Assembly (NCBI GenBank): GCA_019264575.1
Contig: JAHUZV010000019.1
Span: 154,250-218,249 of the forward strand
Direction: 5' to 3'
Length of the DNA stretch: 64,000 bases
DNA from: Vulcanococcus sp.
GTDB lineage: Bacteria > Cyanobacteriota > Cyanobacteriia > PCC-6307 > Cyanobiaceae
Under the pieces are notes generated by a model. That model was given only the letters and a program-made list of their open reading frames with translations, made no database searches and was not told the origin of the DNA. Below, piece after piece: positions 17,764-26,794 of the stretch (its first letter is position 1; each line of letters begins with the position of its first letter). The translations under genes were made by a program, and so were the position numbers.

Positions 17764-20700
17764 TTGCGGCCTGCTCAGACGCCGAGACCCACGGGCCGCC
17801 GGATCCGCCGATCCCTTCGCCGATCAGGCCGCCCTGTTGGCGTGAACGAGCTGGCCGCATCGCGGCCGGTGGTGGTGCTTGCTGGCTTCGGCTTGATCGG
17901 CCTGGTTTCAGTCGGCTGGATCGGTGCCGATCGCCTGGCTGAGCGCCTCTACAACGAACGCCGCCCCTGGCTCGAGCGGATCGTGAGTGGGGCCCTCGGG
18001 CAGCCCCTTGAGCTGGGGCCTTATGCGGGCCTGCGCCCCCTCGGTTTCGCGGCGGGCCGCAGTCGTTTTGTGCCGGTGCCCAACAACCCCTCCAGCGTGG
18101 ATGCGCCGGCGGTGGAACTGGCGCTGGATCCCTTGGCCAGCCTGCTGCAACGCGCCTTGGTGCTGCAGATCCGTGTGCTGCGGCCCAGCGTGGAACTGCG
18201 CCGCAACGCCCGCGGAGCCTTCTGGGAGTTACCCACCCAGAAGCCCGGCCGGGAACCACCCAGGGTGGCCCTGCGCATTCAGGTGCCTCAGCCCGGGCGG
18301 GGCGTGCTTCACAGCCTGGCGGGATCCATCCCGTTCACGGTGCGGGGTGAAGCCGATCTGCCGCTGTGGCGCCGTGAGGTTGATCTGCGCGGCACGCTCA
18401 GCCCGCAGGCTGGCGGGCAGTTGCCGTTCCAGCTGCAGGCCAATTGGCAGCAGCGTTCTTGGCGCCTGCAAGTCCAGCCGCAGCGGCTTCCGCTCAAGCC
18501 CCTGGTGCCGCTGCTGCCGGTGGGTCTGCATGGCCAGCTGGTGGGACGCCTCGATGGCTTGGTGGAGGGGCAGCTGCAGCTGCAGCTGCAGCGCCGCTCC
18601 GGTGTGGGCAGCTGCTCCGGTGGCCTGAACGCCACGGCCGTGCGCTGGCGCCCCCAGGGCCTAGCTACCCCACTCACGGCTCAGGCCCTGCCGCTGCAGT
18701 GTTCTGATCGTGGTTTGCGGCTGGCACCCTCCGCCTTGGCCTGGGGTGATTGGCGTGGCCGGCTGCAGGGGGTGCTGGCGTTGCCGAAGGGCACGCTGCA
18801 GTTGCAGTTGCAGGCCCGCGAGCCCCGTGCGGGGCATCAGCTCCAGGCACAGCTGCGGGGGCCGTGGCAACAACCCAACCTGCAGCTCTCCGCTGCGTGG
18901 CAGGGGCTGCGCCTGGCCCAGCGGCCCGCCCAGCCCCTGCGGCTGGAGTCGTTGATGGCCATTCGCAGTCAGCCCACGTTCCGCGTCACGGTGCCGCGGC
19001 TTCAGTTGCGCTACGGCGACAGCAGCCTCCAGGCCAGTGGGGCGCTCTGGCCGCTGGTTGAGCTGCGCAGCGGTGCGCTGCAGCTGGGCCGTGAGCTCAA
19101 GCCTGCCTTGGCTCCTCTGCTGGGAGAGGTGCCGCGGCTGAGCGCTGTGTTGCAGCAGAAGGGTGGTTGGAATCGCCCGCAGCTGCAGCTGGATCTGCGC
19201 CAACAGGCCAATCCACTGCTGGGCAACTGGTTGGCCCAGCTGCGCTTGCAGACGCAGCTGGTGGAACTGCAACGCTTCCAATCCCCGCTGCTGGAGGCCT
19301 CCGGGCGGCTGCCTCTGCGCTCGGCGCCGCGCTCTGGTTGGAGCGCCGGTGCCCTGCAGCTGCAGCTGGATCTACGCAACTATCCGCTGCAGCGCCTCAG
19401 CGCACTGCTGGGCACCCGCTTGCGCGGGCAGCTGGATGTCTGGGGAACGGTGCAGGGGCCTTTGGCCCAGCTGCAACCGAACTTGCAGCTGCTGGTGCGC
19501 GATCCGGGGGTGGGGCCGCTGCAGTTGTTGGAGAGCTGGCGCGGCGTGCTCGAGGGCTCGCGCGCTGGCGGGGGCAACCTGGCGCTGGAGGCGTTGGCGC
19601 CGGCCCAGCCGGGCCAGTTGCAGGCTCAGCTCGATCGCCGCTGGTTGCCGCAGGCCGTGAACCTGCAACGCGAGGGCGGTTCGCTTCGCTTCGCCGGCGA
19701 TCCACGCCGCTACCAATGGAGCGCCGAGGCGTTCCCCCTGGCGGGTCTGGAATTTGCCCTGGGTCCGAGCGGCCGCTTCCAGCCCTTGGGCGGCGCGTTG
19801 AGCGGCAAGGGACAGTTGGATCTGCAACCGCTTTGGATCACGGGCGAGATCAGCCTGGATCGCCCTCACCTGCTTGGCCTCTACGGCAGGCGCCTCACCG
19901 CCAGCGGCACCTACCGCCAGGGCCGCTACAGCGCTGTGGGCAACTGGCAGGGCGAGCAAGACGACAGCGTTGCCATGCGCCTGCGGGGCGAGCAGGGTGG
20001 CCCGCTCTGGGCCCGCTTTGAAGCGCGCCGCTTCGGCTCCCAAACCCTGCAGGAGTTCTGGCGATCAGCCCAGCTGTGGCGCAGCGGGCCGCCTCGCCTG
20101 GCGGGCTCGGCCGCCGATCTCCAGGGCCTGGTGATCGACACCCTGGGGCTGAGCCTCAACGATCAACTGCAGGCCCTGGAGCGGGCCCAGCTGCAGGTGG
20201 CCGCTGCGCTCGCCCGCCAGCGCAGCAGCGCGGAACGGCTCGATCCACGCCAGCTGCAGGGCCTGATGGATGCCGATCTCACCCTCACGGGGCCATCGAT
20301 CGCGCGCCTCTCTCTGGATCTTCAGGCCAGCGGCCATCTGTGGTTGCGCGGCGCCGATCGCGACCAGGCCCTCACGGCAGCTCCGGTGCAACTCACCCTG
20401 CAGGGCCCCCTCGGTGGTGCCACCACCTTCTCGGTGGAGCATCTGCCGCTGGCGCTCCTGGCCCTGTTCACCACGGTGCCCGATGGCTTGAGTGGTGGTC
20501 TGGCTGCCAGCGGACGCTTTGCCCTCGGCGATGGTCGCCGCCGCCCTGAGTTGCAACTGGCCCTCGCCCTGCAGGATGCCTCCTTGGCTGGAGCCCCCCT
20601 GCGGTTGGAGCGGGGCGATCTGGCCCTGGAGAACAACACCATCACCCTCGATTGGTCGCTGCGCAGCGATGGGGCGGCCAACAGCGTGGATGTGAAAGGC

Positions 20701-22233
20701 ACGGTGCCGCTGCAGCCCACCAGTGATGCCTTGGAGTTGCGGGTGGCCAGCCGCGGCGACGGGCTGCAGTTCCTTTCGGTGCTTGGGGGGCCGGGGGTTC
20801 AGTGGCAGCAGGGCAGCGTCGACCTGCAGCTGCTCGTGCGCGGGTCGCTTGAGACGCCTGTGGCCAATGGCTTCCTGCGCTTCCGCGATGGCGTGCTGCA
20901 AGTGGCCGGGCAGACCATGCGCGAGCTGGAGGCAACTGTTCTGTTTGATTTCAGTGAGCTGGAGCTGCAGCAGCTCACCGCCCGCATCGGCGACAAGGGT
21001 CAGATCAGTGGCAGCGGCCAGCTCGGGTTGATCGAGCCCCTGGCTCAACCGAAGCGCCGGCTGGCGCTGCAGGTGCAGCAGGCGCCCTTCAAGCTGCCGC
21101 GCATGCAGGCCATCGCCAGCGGTGAGGTGGAGGTGGCTGGCTCCCTGCGTTCGCCGGAGCTCTCGGGTGAGCTGCAACTCACCCGCGGCAGCTTGAACGT
21201 GCAGCCCGGCCAGCTCGCCACGGAAGACGAACCCACCCGCCCCGTGACGGTGCGGGAGCTGGTGGAAGCCAAATGGGACTTCAAACAGCCGCTGCTGGTG
21301 ATGGGCCAGCAGCTGGAAAGTTCCGCCAGCCAGGACCTGCGGGCAGCAGTGCCTGATCTGCCCTTCCTGCGCTTCAACGCCCTGCGCCTGCGGCTGGGCC
21401 CGGATCTGAAGGTGGGTGTTCCCAACGTGCTCAACTTCAACACCGGTGGGGTGCTCACCCTGCGCGGTGCCCTGGATCCTTCGCTGCAGGTGAGCGGTGT
21501 GGTGCGCCTGCTCAACGGCCGCCTCAGCCTGTTCACCACCAACTTCAGCCTCGATCCCGACGCCCCCAACGTGGCGGTGTTCACCCCGAGCCTCGGGCTG
21601 ATTCCCTACGTGGATATCGCCCTGCGCACCCGCGTGTCCGACACGCTGGTGGCCAATGAAACCAACCGTTCCAACCTCTACGACTGGAACGTGACTGCTC
21701 CGGCCAACTCCATCGATCAGCTGCGCCTGGTGAAGGTGCGGGTGGAGGCCTCCGGGCCAGCAGATCGCCTCGCCGACAACATTCGCCTCACCAGTTCACC
21801 GCCGCTGCCGCAGGAGCGGCTGGTGGCCTTGATCGGTGGCAACTCCTTGGTGGGTTTGGCGGGGGGCAATGCCGGTGCGGCGCTGGCCACGGTGCTGGGC
21901 CAATCGCTGCTCTCGCCCGTGGTGGGCGGGCTGAGCGATGCCTTCGGCCAGCGGCTCACCTTTGCTCTTTATCCCACCTACTTCGCGCCCGAAGAGGTGG
22001 TGGCTTCGGAGAACCGCTCCCGCCGCTTGCCTTCGCAGCTGGTGTTGGGTTCGGAGATCGGTCTGGATGTCACCGAGCGCTTCAACTTCTCGCTGTTGGC
22101 CGCGCCCAACCGCAGCGATATCCCCCCTCAGGTGACGCTCCGCTATCAGGCCAGTGATCGGGTGGGTGTGCAGACCTCGATTGATACCCAGGGCCGCTGG
22201 CAGAGCCAGTTGCAGTTGCTCTTCCGCTTTTAG
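17764..22233 (+). CDS. TamB/AsmA-like translocation and assembly protein
   Basis: A 1489-residue protein with one N-terminal transmembrane helix (VVVLAGFGLIGLVSVGWIGA), a very long repetitive beta-strand region rich in Leu, Gln and Arg, and a C-terminal DUF490 domain (about residues 1120-1489) with LTLRGALDPSLQVSGVVRL and a final beta-rich end LQLLFRF. TamB-type proteins form a hydrophobic groove bridging inner and outer membranes and carry lipids or help outer-membrane protein assembly. The frame opens with TTG at 17764; an alternative GTG lies at 17842, just before the membrane helix. Ten bases separate it from the next gene. Confidence 0.88.
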   Translation: MRPAQTPRPTGRRIRRSLRRSGRPVGVNELAASRPVVVLAGFGLIGLVSVGWIGADRLAERLYNERRPWLERIVSGALGQPLELGPYAGLRPLGFAAGRSRFVPVPNNPSSVDAPAVELALDPLASLLQRALVLQIRVLRPSVELRRNARGAFWELPTQKPGREPPRVALRIQVPQPGRGVLHSLAGSIPFTVRGEADLPLWRREVDLRGTLSPQAGGQLPFQLQANWQQRSWRLQVQPQRLPLKPLVPLLPVGLHGQLVGRLDGLVEGQLQLQLQRRSGVGSCSGGLNATAVRWRPQGLATPLTAQALPLQCSDRGLRLAPSALAWGDWRGRLQGVLALPKGTLQLQLQAREPRAGHQLQAQLRGPWQQPNLQLSAAWQGLRLAQRPAQPLRLESLMAIRSQPTFRVTVPRLQLRYGDSSLQASGALWPLVELRSGALQLGRELKPALAPLLGEVPRLSAVLQQKGGWNRPQLQLDLRQQANPLLGNWLAQLRLQTQLVELQRFQSPLLEASGRLPLRSAPRSGWSAGALQLQLDLRNYPLQRLSALLGTRLRGQLDVWGTVQGPLAQLQPNLQLLVRDPGVGPLQLLESWRGVLEGSRAGGGNLALEALAPAQPGQLQAQLDRRWLPQAVNLQREGGSLRFAGDPRRYQWSAEAFPLAGLEFALGPSGRFQPLGGALSGKGQLDLQPLWITGEISLDRPHLLGLYGRRLTASGTYRQGRYSAVGNWQGEQDDSVAMRLRGEQGGPLWARFEARRFGSQTLQEFWRSAQLWRSGPPRLAGSAADLQGLVIDTLGLSLNDQLQALERAQLQVAAALARQRSSAERLDPRQLQGLMDADLTLTGPSIARLSLDLQASGHLWLRGADRDQALTAAPVQLTLQGPLGGATTFSVEHLPLALLALFTTVPDGLSGGLAASGRFALGDGRRRPELQLALALQDASLAGAPLRLERGDLALENNTITLDWSLRSDGAANSVDVKGTVPLQPTSDALELRVASRGDGLQFLSVLGGPGVQWQQGSVDLQLLVRGSLETPVANGFLRFRDGVLQVAGQTMRELEATVLFDFSELELQQLTARIGDKGQISGSGQLGLIEPLAQPKRRLALQVQQAPFKLPRMQAIASGEVEVAGSLRSPELSGELQLTRGSLNVQPGQLATEDEPTRPVTVRELVEAKWDFKQPLLVMGQQLESSASQDLRAAVPDLPFLRFNALRLRLGPDLKVGVPNVLNFNTGGVLTLRGALDPSLQVSGVVRLLNGRLSLFTTNFSLDPDAPNVAVFTPSLGLIPYVDIALRTRVSDTLVANETNRSNLYDWNVTAPANSIDQLRLVKVRVEASGPADRLADNIRLTSSPPLPQERLVALIGGNSLVGLAGGNAGAALATVLGQSLLSPVVGGLSDAFGQRLTFALYPTYFAPEEVVASENRSRRLPSQLVLGSEIGLDVTERFNFSLLAAPNRSDIPPQVTLRYQASDRVGVQTSIDTQGRWQSQLQLLFRF

Positions 22234-22242
22234 GTTGCTGCC

Positions 22243-23133
22243 ATGGCCCAGTTGATCGGTGTGGATCTGGGCGGCACGGCGATCAAGCTGGGCCGCTTCT
22301 CGGTGGAGGGGCAGCTGCTGGCCGAGCTGGAGGTGCCCACACCTCAGCCGCCGATGCCCGGTGCGGTGGTGATGGCTTTGGTGGAGGCCGTGCAGCAGCT
22401 CGATCCCGATGGATTGGCCACGTGCGTAGGGGTTGGCCTGCCGGGCCCGATGGATGCGGCGGGCCGGGTGGCGCGGGTTTGCATCAATTTGCCGGGGTGG
22501 GAGCAGATTCCGTTGGCGGAGTGGTTGGAGCCGCAGCTGCAGCGGCGCGTCACCCTGGCGAACGACGGCAATTGCGCCGTGGTAGGGGAGGCTTGGCATG
22601 GCGCAGCCAGGGGCTACAGCGATGTGCTGTTGCTCACTCTCGGCACCGGCGTGGGCGGTGGAGTGTTGCTGGGCGGCAGCTTGTTCACGGGCCACGGTGG
22701 TGCGGCGGCGGAACCTGGCCTGATCTGCATCGATCCTGAGGGGCCCGCCTGCAACAGCGGCAACCGCGGTTCCCTTGAGCAGTTCTGCAGCATCGGCGCG
22801 CTGGCGCGTGAATCTCCTCTGAACCCGCAGGCGCTCTGCCGTTTGGCCGATCAGGGCGATGCCGAGGCCCTGGCGATCTGGCAGCGCTACGGCCGCCGCC
22901 TGGGCGTGGGGCTGAGCTCATTGATCTACGTGCTGACCCCCGAGTTGGTGTTGATCGGGGGTGGTTTGAGTGCGGCCAGTGCGCACTTCCTTCCGGCTGC
23001 ACTGGCAGAAGTGGAGCAGCGGGTGCAGCGCGAAAGCCGCCAGGGCCTGGAGCTGCGCCGCTGCGCCCTGGGCAATGGGGCAGGCCGTCTCGGTGCCGCA
23101 CGCCTGGCGCTCGATCGGTTGCTCAACGCCTAG
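22243..23133 (+). CDS. ROK-family sugar kinase lacking the zinc motif
   Basis: A 296-residue ASKHA-fold kinase. The phosphate-binding motif [13 protein letters not shown] is at residues 5-17, the catalytic Asp is in [13 protein letters not shown], and the second phosphate loop is [12 protein letters not shown]. The usual ROK zinc site (E.GH followed by C.CG..GC.E) reads EPGLICID then [10 protein letters not shown], so the His and two of three Cys are replaced. Family members phosphorylate glucose, fructose or N-acetyl sugars with ATP. It is followed five bases later by proA. Exact substrate is open; a separate glk is present at 34.2 kb. Confidence 0.85.
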   Translation: MAQLIGVDLGGTAIKLGRFSVEGQLLAELEVPTPQPPMPGAVVMALVEAVQQLDPDGLATCVGVGLPGPMDAAGRVARVCINLPGWEQIPLAEWLEPQLQRRVTLANDGNCAVVGEAWHGAARGYSDVLLLTLGTGVGGGVLLGGSLFTGHGGAAAEPGLICIDPEGPACNSGNRGSLEQFCSIGALARESPLNPQALCRLADQGDAEALAIWQRYGRRLGVGLSSLIYVLTPELVLIGGGLSAASAHFLPAALAEVEQRVQRESRQGLELRRCALGNGAGRLGAARLALDRLLNA

Positions 23134-23138
23134 CTGGG

Positions 23139-24470
23139 ATGATGCGCCCAGTGCCCGCCGCGCCTGTGAGCGTTCCCGATCCCACCCCTGATCTGCTGCA
23201 ACGGGCCGCCGCCGTGCGCCGAGCGGCCATGGGGCTCGGGCGGTTGAGCGATGCTGAGCGCCGCCAAGCGGTGGAGGCGATGGCCGCAGCCCTCGAAGCT
23301 GCTGCCGATCAGATCCTTGCCGCCAACCAGGCCGATCTTGAGGCGGCCGCGGCCGATGGCCTGGCGCCGGCTCTGGTGGCCCGATTGAAGCTGGATGCCG
23401 CCAAATTGGCCGGTGGGATCGAGGGTGTGCGCCAGGTGGCTCAGCTGCCGGATCCCCTGGGGGTGCGTCAGCTGCACCGCGAGCTGGATCAAGGCCTGAT
23501 GCTCGAGCGCGTCAGTGTGCCGCTCGGGGTGCTTGGGGTGATTTTCGAAGCCCGCCCCGATGCGGTGATGCAGATCGCTTCGCTGGCGATTCGCTCCGGC
23601 AATGGCGCGATGCTCAAGGGCGGTCGAGAAGCCAGCCACAGCTGTGCGGCCATCCTGGAGGCCCTGCGCGCCGGGCTCGCCACCAGCGCTGTGGATCCCG
23701 CGGCGCTTGAGCTGCTCACCTCCCGCGAGGAGAGCCTTGGCCTGCTCAAGCTCGATGGGCTGGTGGATCTGATCATTCCGCGCGGATCCAACGATCTGGT
23801 GCGCTTCATCCAAGACAACACCCGCATTCCGGTGCTGGGCCATGCCGATGGCATCTGCCATCTGGTTGTGGATCGGGAAGTGGATATCGATCAGGCCCTG
23901 CGCATTGCCATCGATGCCAAAACCCAGTACCCCGCCGCCTGCAACGCCATCGAAACGCTCTTGCTGCACCGCGATGCTGCGCCAGCCTTTCTCGCCGCGG
24001 CCCTGCCGGCCATGGCCGCGGCCGGTGTGAGCCTTCGCGGTGATGCTGCAGCCCAGGCGCTTGGCGTGAGCGAAGCCGCCAGCGATGACGATTGGCGCAG
24101 CGAATACTCCGACCTGGTGCTCGCCGTGCGGGTGGTGGATTCGCTGGAGCAGGCCCTCGATCACATCAGCCGCTACGGCTCCCGCCATACCGACGCCATC
24201 TGCACCACCAACGCCTCCACGGCGGAGACATTCCTGCGCAGCGTGGATAGCGCCGGTGTGTACGTGAACTGCTCCACCCGTTTTGCCGATGGCTTCCGCT
24301 ACGGCTTCGGCGCTGAGGTGGGCATCTCCACCCAAACGCTCCCCCCACGAGGCCCGGTGGGATTGGAAGGCTTGGTCACCTATCGCTACTGGATGCGCGG
24401 CGACGGCCATATCGCTGCCGACTACGCCAGTGGCGTGCGCAGCTTCACCCACCGCGATCTGCCCCTGTGA
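23139..24470 (+). CDS. proA: Gamma-glutamyl phosphate reductase
   Basis: NADPH-dependent reduction of gamma-glutamyl phosphate to glutamate-5-semialdehyde, the second step of proline synthesis. It has 443 residues with the aldehyde-dehydrogenase fold; [20 protein letters not shown] is the family signature, [16 protein letters not shown] holds the catalytic cysteine, and [13 protein letters not shown]-like residues ([13 protein letters not shown]) close the active site. Two consecutive ATG codons (23139, 23142) could serve. proB is not in the window. Its stop overlaps the GTG start of folB. Confidence 0.97.
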   Translation: MMRPVPAAPVSVPDPTPDLLQRAAAVRRAAMGLGRLSDAERRQAVEAMAAALEAAADQILAANQADLEAAAADGLAPALVARLKLDAAKLAGGIEGVRQVAQLPDPLGVRQLHRELDQGLMLERVSVPLGVLGVIFEARPDAVMQIASLAIRSGNGAMLKGGREASHSCAAILEALRAGLATSAVDPAALELLTSREESLGLLKLDGLVDLIIPRGSNDLVRFIQDNTRIPVLGHADGICHLVVDREVDIDQALRIAIDAKTQYPAACNAIETLLLHRDAAPAFLAAALPAMAAAGVSLRGDAAAQALGVSEAASDDDWRSEYSDLVLAVRVVDSLEQALDHISRYGSRHTDAICTTNASTAETFLRSVDSAGVYVNCSTRFADGFRYGFGAEVGISTQTLPPRGPVGLEGLVTYRYWMRGDGHIAADYASGVRSFTHRDLPL

Positions 24471-24841
24471 GCGCTCCGGCGGATCGCGTGCTGGTGCGGG
24501 GCTTGCGCCTCTGGGCCCATGTGGGGGTGCTCGAGCACGAGCGGCAAACGGGTCAGTGGTTTGAGCTGGATTTCAGCCTGGGCTGCAATCTCAGCGCCGC
24601 CGCCGCCGCTGATGCGCTGGAGCACAGCCTCGACTACAGCCTCGCGATCCAAGCCCTGCAACGTCAGGCGCGCACGATCCGTTGCCTCACCCTGGAGCAC
24701 TGGAGTGATCAGGTCTTCAGCCTGCTGGAGGAGATCTACGGCGAGGTGCCGATCTGGTTGGAGTTGCGTAAATGCCAGGCGCCTGTGCCTGGCTTCTGCG
24801 GCATCGTGGCGGTGCAACGCTCACGGCGCTGGCCCCGATGA
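24467..24841 (+). CDS. folB: Dihydroneopterin aldolase
   Basis: Splits dihydroneopterin to 6-hydroxymethyl-dihydropterin and glycolaldehyde in folate synthesis. It has 124 residues starting at GTG 24467, which overlaps the proA stop (GTGA). The N-terminal [13 protein letters not shown] carries the catalytic Glu, [10 protein letters not shown] is the conserved YxxV-like segment, and LRKCQAP holds the catalytic Lys. Length is standard. Translation coupling to proA and to the next gene (ATGA overlap) suggests one operon. Confidence 0.93.
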   Translation: MSAPADRVLVRGLRLWAHVGVLEHERQTGQWFELDFSLGCNLSAAAAADALEHSLDYSLAIQALQRQARTIRCLTLEHWSDQVFSLLEEIYGEVPIWLELRKCQAPVPGFCGIVAVQRSRRWPR

Positions 24842-25434
24842 CCCGTCCGCTTGTGCTCCTGCATGGGCTGTGGGATACGCCGCGCTTATTTCGGCGCCTG
24901 GAAGAAGAGCTGCTGCGGCGCAACCCGGCCCTGGAGTTGTTTGCTCCCCATTTGCCCCATCGCTTTGGGGCAGTGCCGATCCGAGAACTCGCAGCGCAGT
25001 TGGCGGCTCTGATCGAGGCCCGTTTCGGCTCTGACACCACCTTGGATCTGTTTGGGTTTTCGATGGGCGGGGTGATCGGTCGCACCTGGCTGCAGGAGCA
25101 CCGGGGCTGCCTGCTCACCCGCCGCTTTGTCTGCTTAGGGAGTCCGCAGAACGGCACACTCGCCGCGCAGTTGGTGCCGCGCCGCCTCTTCGCGGGAATT
25201 GCCGATATGAAGGTTGGCAGTGCACTGCTGCGGGATCTGCAGCGGGATCAGGTTTTGCTGGGGTCGCTGGAGTGCCACAGCCTGTTCACCCCCACCGACA
25301 TCACCGTGTTCCCCGGTTGGCGGGCGGTGTTGCCACTGGGCACTCGCCGGTCGTTGCCGGTGTTCACCCACCGCCAGCTGATTATTCACCCGAAGGCCGT
25401 GCGCGCTGTGGCTGACGTACTCCTGGCGCCCTAA
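24838..25434 (+). CDS. Small alpha/beta-hydrolase (lipase-like)
   Basis: Starts at ATG 24838, four bases inside the folB end, giving 198 residues. The frame is open further upstream but only inside folB. The sequence begins with the oxyanion motif LVLLHGLWD, has the nucleophile elbow GFSMGG near residue 75, and ends with a His region (LIIHPKAV) in the right place for the catalytic triad. It resembles small triacylglycerol-lipase or LipA-like esterases found next to folB in cyanobacteria. No signal peptide, so cytosolic. Substrate unknown. Confidence 0.8.
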   Translation: MTRPLVLLHGLWDTPRLFRRLEEELLRRNPALELFAPHLPHRFGAVPIRELAAQLAALIEARFGSDTTLDLFGFSMGGVIGRTWLQEHRGCLLTRRFVCLGSPQNGTLAAQLVPRRLFAGIADMKVGSALLRDLQRDQVLLGSLECHSLFTPTDITVFPGWRAVLPLGTRRSLPVFTHRQLIIHPKAVRAVADVLLAP

Positions 25435-25435
25435 T

Positions 25436-25481
25436 CGGCAACAGTTCCTGACCGCCCCAGGCTGATCAGTTGCCGCCTGGG
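25436..25481 (+). promoter_or_regulatory. Interlocked inverted repeats, possible RNA pseudoknot
   Basis: CGGCAAC (25436-25442) can pair with GTTGCCG (25469-25475), and CCCAGGC (25456-25462) with GCCTGGG (25475-25481). The order of the arms is that of an H-type pseudoknot, or of two mutually exclusive hairpins. No T-run follows, so it is not a plain terminator. It starts just after the stop of the hydrolase gene and ends 42 bases before the DUF6629-like start. A role is inference only. Confidence 0.4.
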
Positions 25482-25522
25482 TACCTCGGAACTATCAATA
25501 AGCTTATAAATGCACCCTCGCC

Positions 25523-26227
25523 ATGTGCTTTTCGGCTTCTGCCAGTTTCACCGCCTCCGCGGTGCTGATGCCTCTGGGCCTCTACAGCACCCACCTAGCC
25601 CGCACGAATAAGCAGCCCAACTACGTTCCGTTGGCGCTTGTTCCTTTTTTCTTCGGTGTTCAGCAGTTCGTTGAGGGCCTGGAGTGGACGGCCCTCGATA
25701 ACGGCCGCACCGAACCTCTCACCACGCTGGCTGGCTTGGGATTCCTGTTCTTCGCCTATTGCTTCTGGATGGTCTGGATCCCCTGGAGCGCCTGGTCGAT
25801 TAGTCGCAGCACTGATTCCCGAGGCCTGCAGAACCGGCTGCGTTGGGTGGCGATTGTGAGCACGGTGCTCGGCACGGCGTTCTATCTACCGGTTCTGTTC
25901 AATCCTCCTGCCGTTCAACCGGCGGTGCACAGCACGGGGCGTCTGCTCTATGACGTTTCAAATCTGCACAGCATCGTTCACAACTTTGTGAACACCGAGC
26001 CTGTTGGTGAGCTGGTGTACTGGGGCTTCATTGTGCTGCCGCTGATCGCTGTTGCTGATAAGGCTGTGAAGCTGTTTGGTGTGCTGATCTTTGTGTCGAT
26101 CTTCCTCACCTGGCTCACCTACAGCGCCACGTTTAATTCGGTGTGGTGCTTCTACTGCGCCGTGCTCTCGATCTTCGTGATCTGGATTGTCAACCGTCCG
26201 CAGTTGCGCAGTGCGCCTCAGGTTTGA
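25523..26227 (+). CDS. DUF6629-like integral membrane protein
   Basis: A 234-residue protein beginning MCFSASASFTASAVLMPLG, the hallmark of a family of seven-helix membrane proteins annotated DUF6629. Six or seven hydrophobic segments are visible, with conserved-looking F.GVQQFVEGLEW and VWCFYCA stretches; the latter contains two nearby cysteines. Function is unknown to me. First gene of a three-gene unit of uncharacterised membrane proteins; a possible RNA structure precedes it and a TATAAA element (25505-25510) lies closely upstream. Confidence 0.7.
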   Translation: MCFSASASFTASAVLMPLGLYSTHLARTNKQPNYVPLALVPFFFGVQQFVEGLEWTALDNGRTEPLTTLAGLGFLFFAYCFWMVWIPWSAWSISRSTDSRGLQNRLRWVAIVSTVLGTAFYLPVLFNPPAVQPAVHSTGRLLYDVSNLHSIVHNFVNTEPVGELVYWGFIVLPLIAVADKAVKLFGVLIFVSIFLTWLTYSATFNSVWCFYCAVLSIFVIWIVNRPQLRSAPQV

Positions 26228-26251
26228 ATAGGCGCCTGAGGGGTCGCCTTC

Positions 26252-26794
26252 ATGCTGGTTGATCTGGAGCGTGTGCTCAATGGCCTGGGCGGCTGGTTGA
26301 TCCGTGCCGACCTGGGCCTTGGCCTACTGCTGGTGGTGGGGATCTCGATGTCGCTCTCCCATGTGTTCGGCCTGTTGGCCAACCGCTTGGGCGTCCGGCA
26401 GATCCTCTGGCGTTTGTTGATTGATGCGCTGGTGCTGGCCTCGGCCTTCCTGTTGAGCAGCTCCATCGACATGGTGCTGCTCAATCTCTATGGATCAAAC
26501 CCGGTTCACCCCAGTGCCTTTGTGGATGGGATCGCCAGTTGTTTGCTGCCAGCCTGTTTCTATGTGTGCGTGGCTGCTCCCTACATCGGAGAAACCATCG
26601 GCCTGGTGCTCTGGGTGTTGGTTCACCTGAATGTGATCACCTTCGTGCACGTGCGCTTCGATCTGCCCTGGGATCAAGCGCTTGTGCTCACCACGCCCGG
26701 TTATCTCCTGGCTCTTGTGCTCGTGGCCTTGTTGTTTCGCCAGAGTTGGCAACGGGGTTACGCGATGCTTGCCTCGGAGCTGGCTGAGCCATGA
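26252..26794 (+). CDS. Polytopic membrane protein of unknown function
   Basis: A 180-residue protein with about five transmembrane segments (near residues 20-42, 50-75, 88-110, 113-135 and 145-165) and a charged C-terminus RQSWQRGYAMLASELAEP. It has no recognisable catalytic motif. It starts 24 bases after the DUF6629-like gene and its stop overlaps the next start by four bases (ATGA), so the three are probably translated from one mRNA. Confidence 0.7.
   Translation: MLVDLERVLNGLGGWLIRADLGLGLLLVVGISMSLSHVFGLLANRLGVRQILWRLLIDALVLASAFLLSSSIDMVLLNLYGSNPVHPSAFVDGIASCLLPACFYVCVAAPYIGETIGLVLWVLVHLNVITFVHVRFDLPWDQALVLTTPGYLLALVLVALLFRQSWQRGYAMLASELAEP

Noticed and set aside
18571-18594. CAGCTG repeats inside the TamB-like gene
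   Set aside because: A short run of Gln-Leu codons reflecting the beta-strand composition of this protein, not a separate repeat element.
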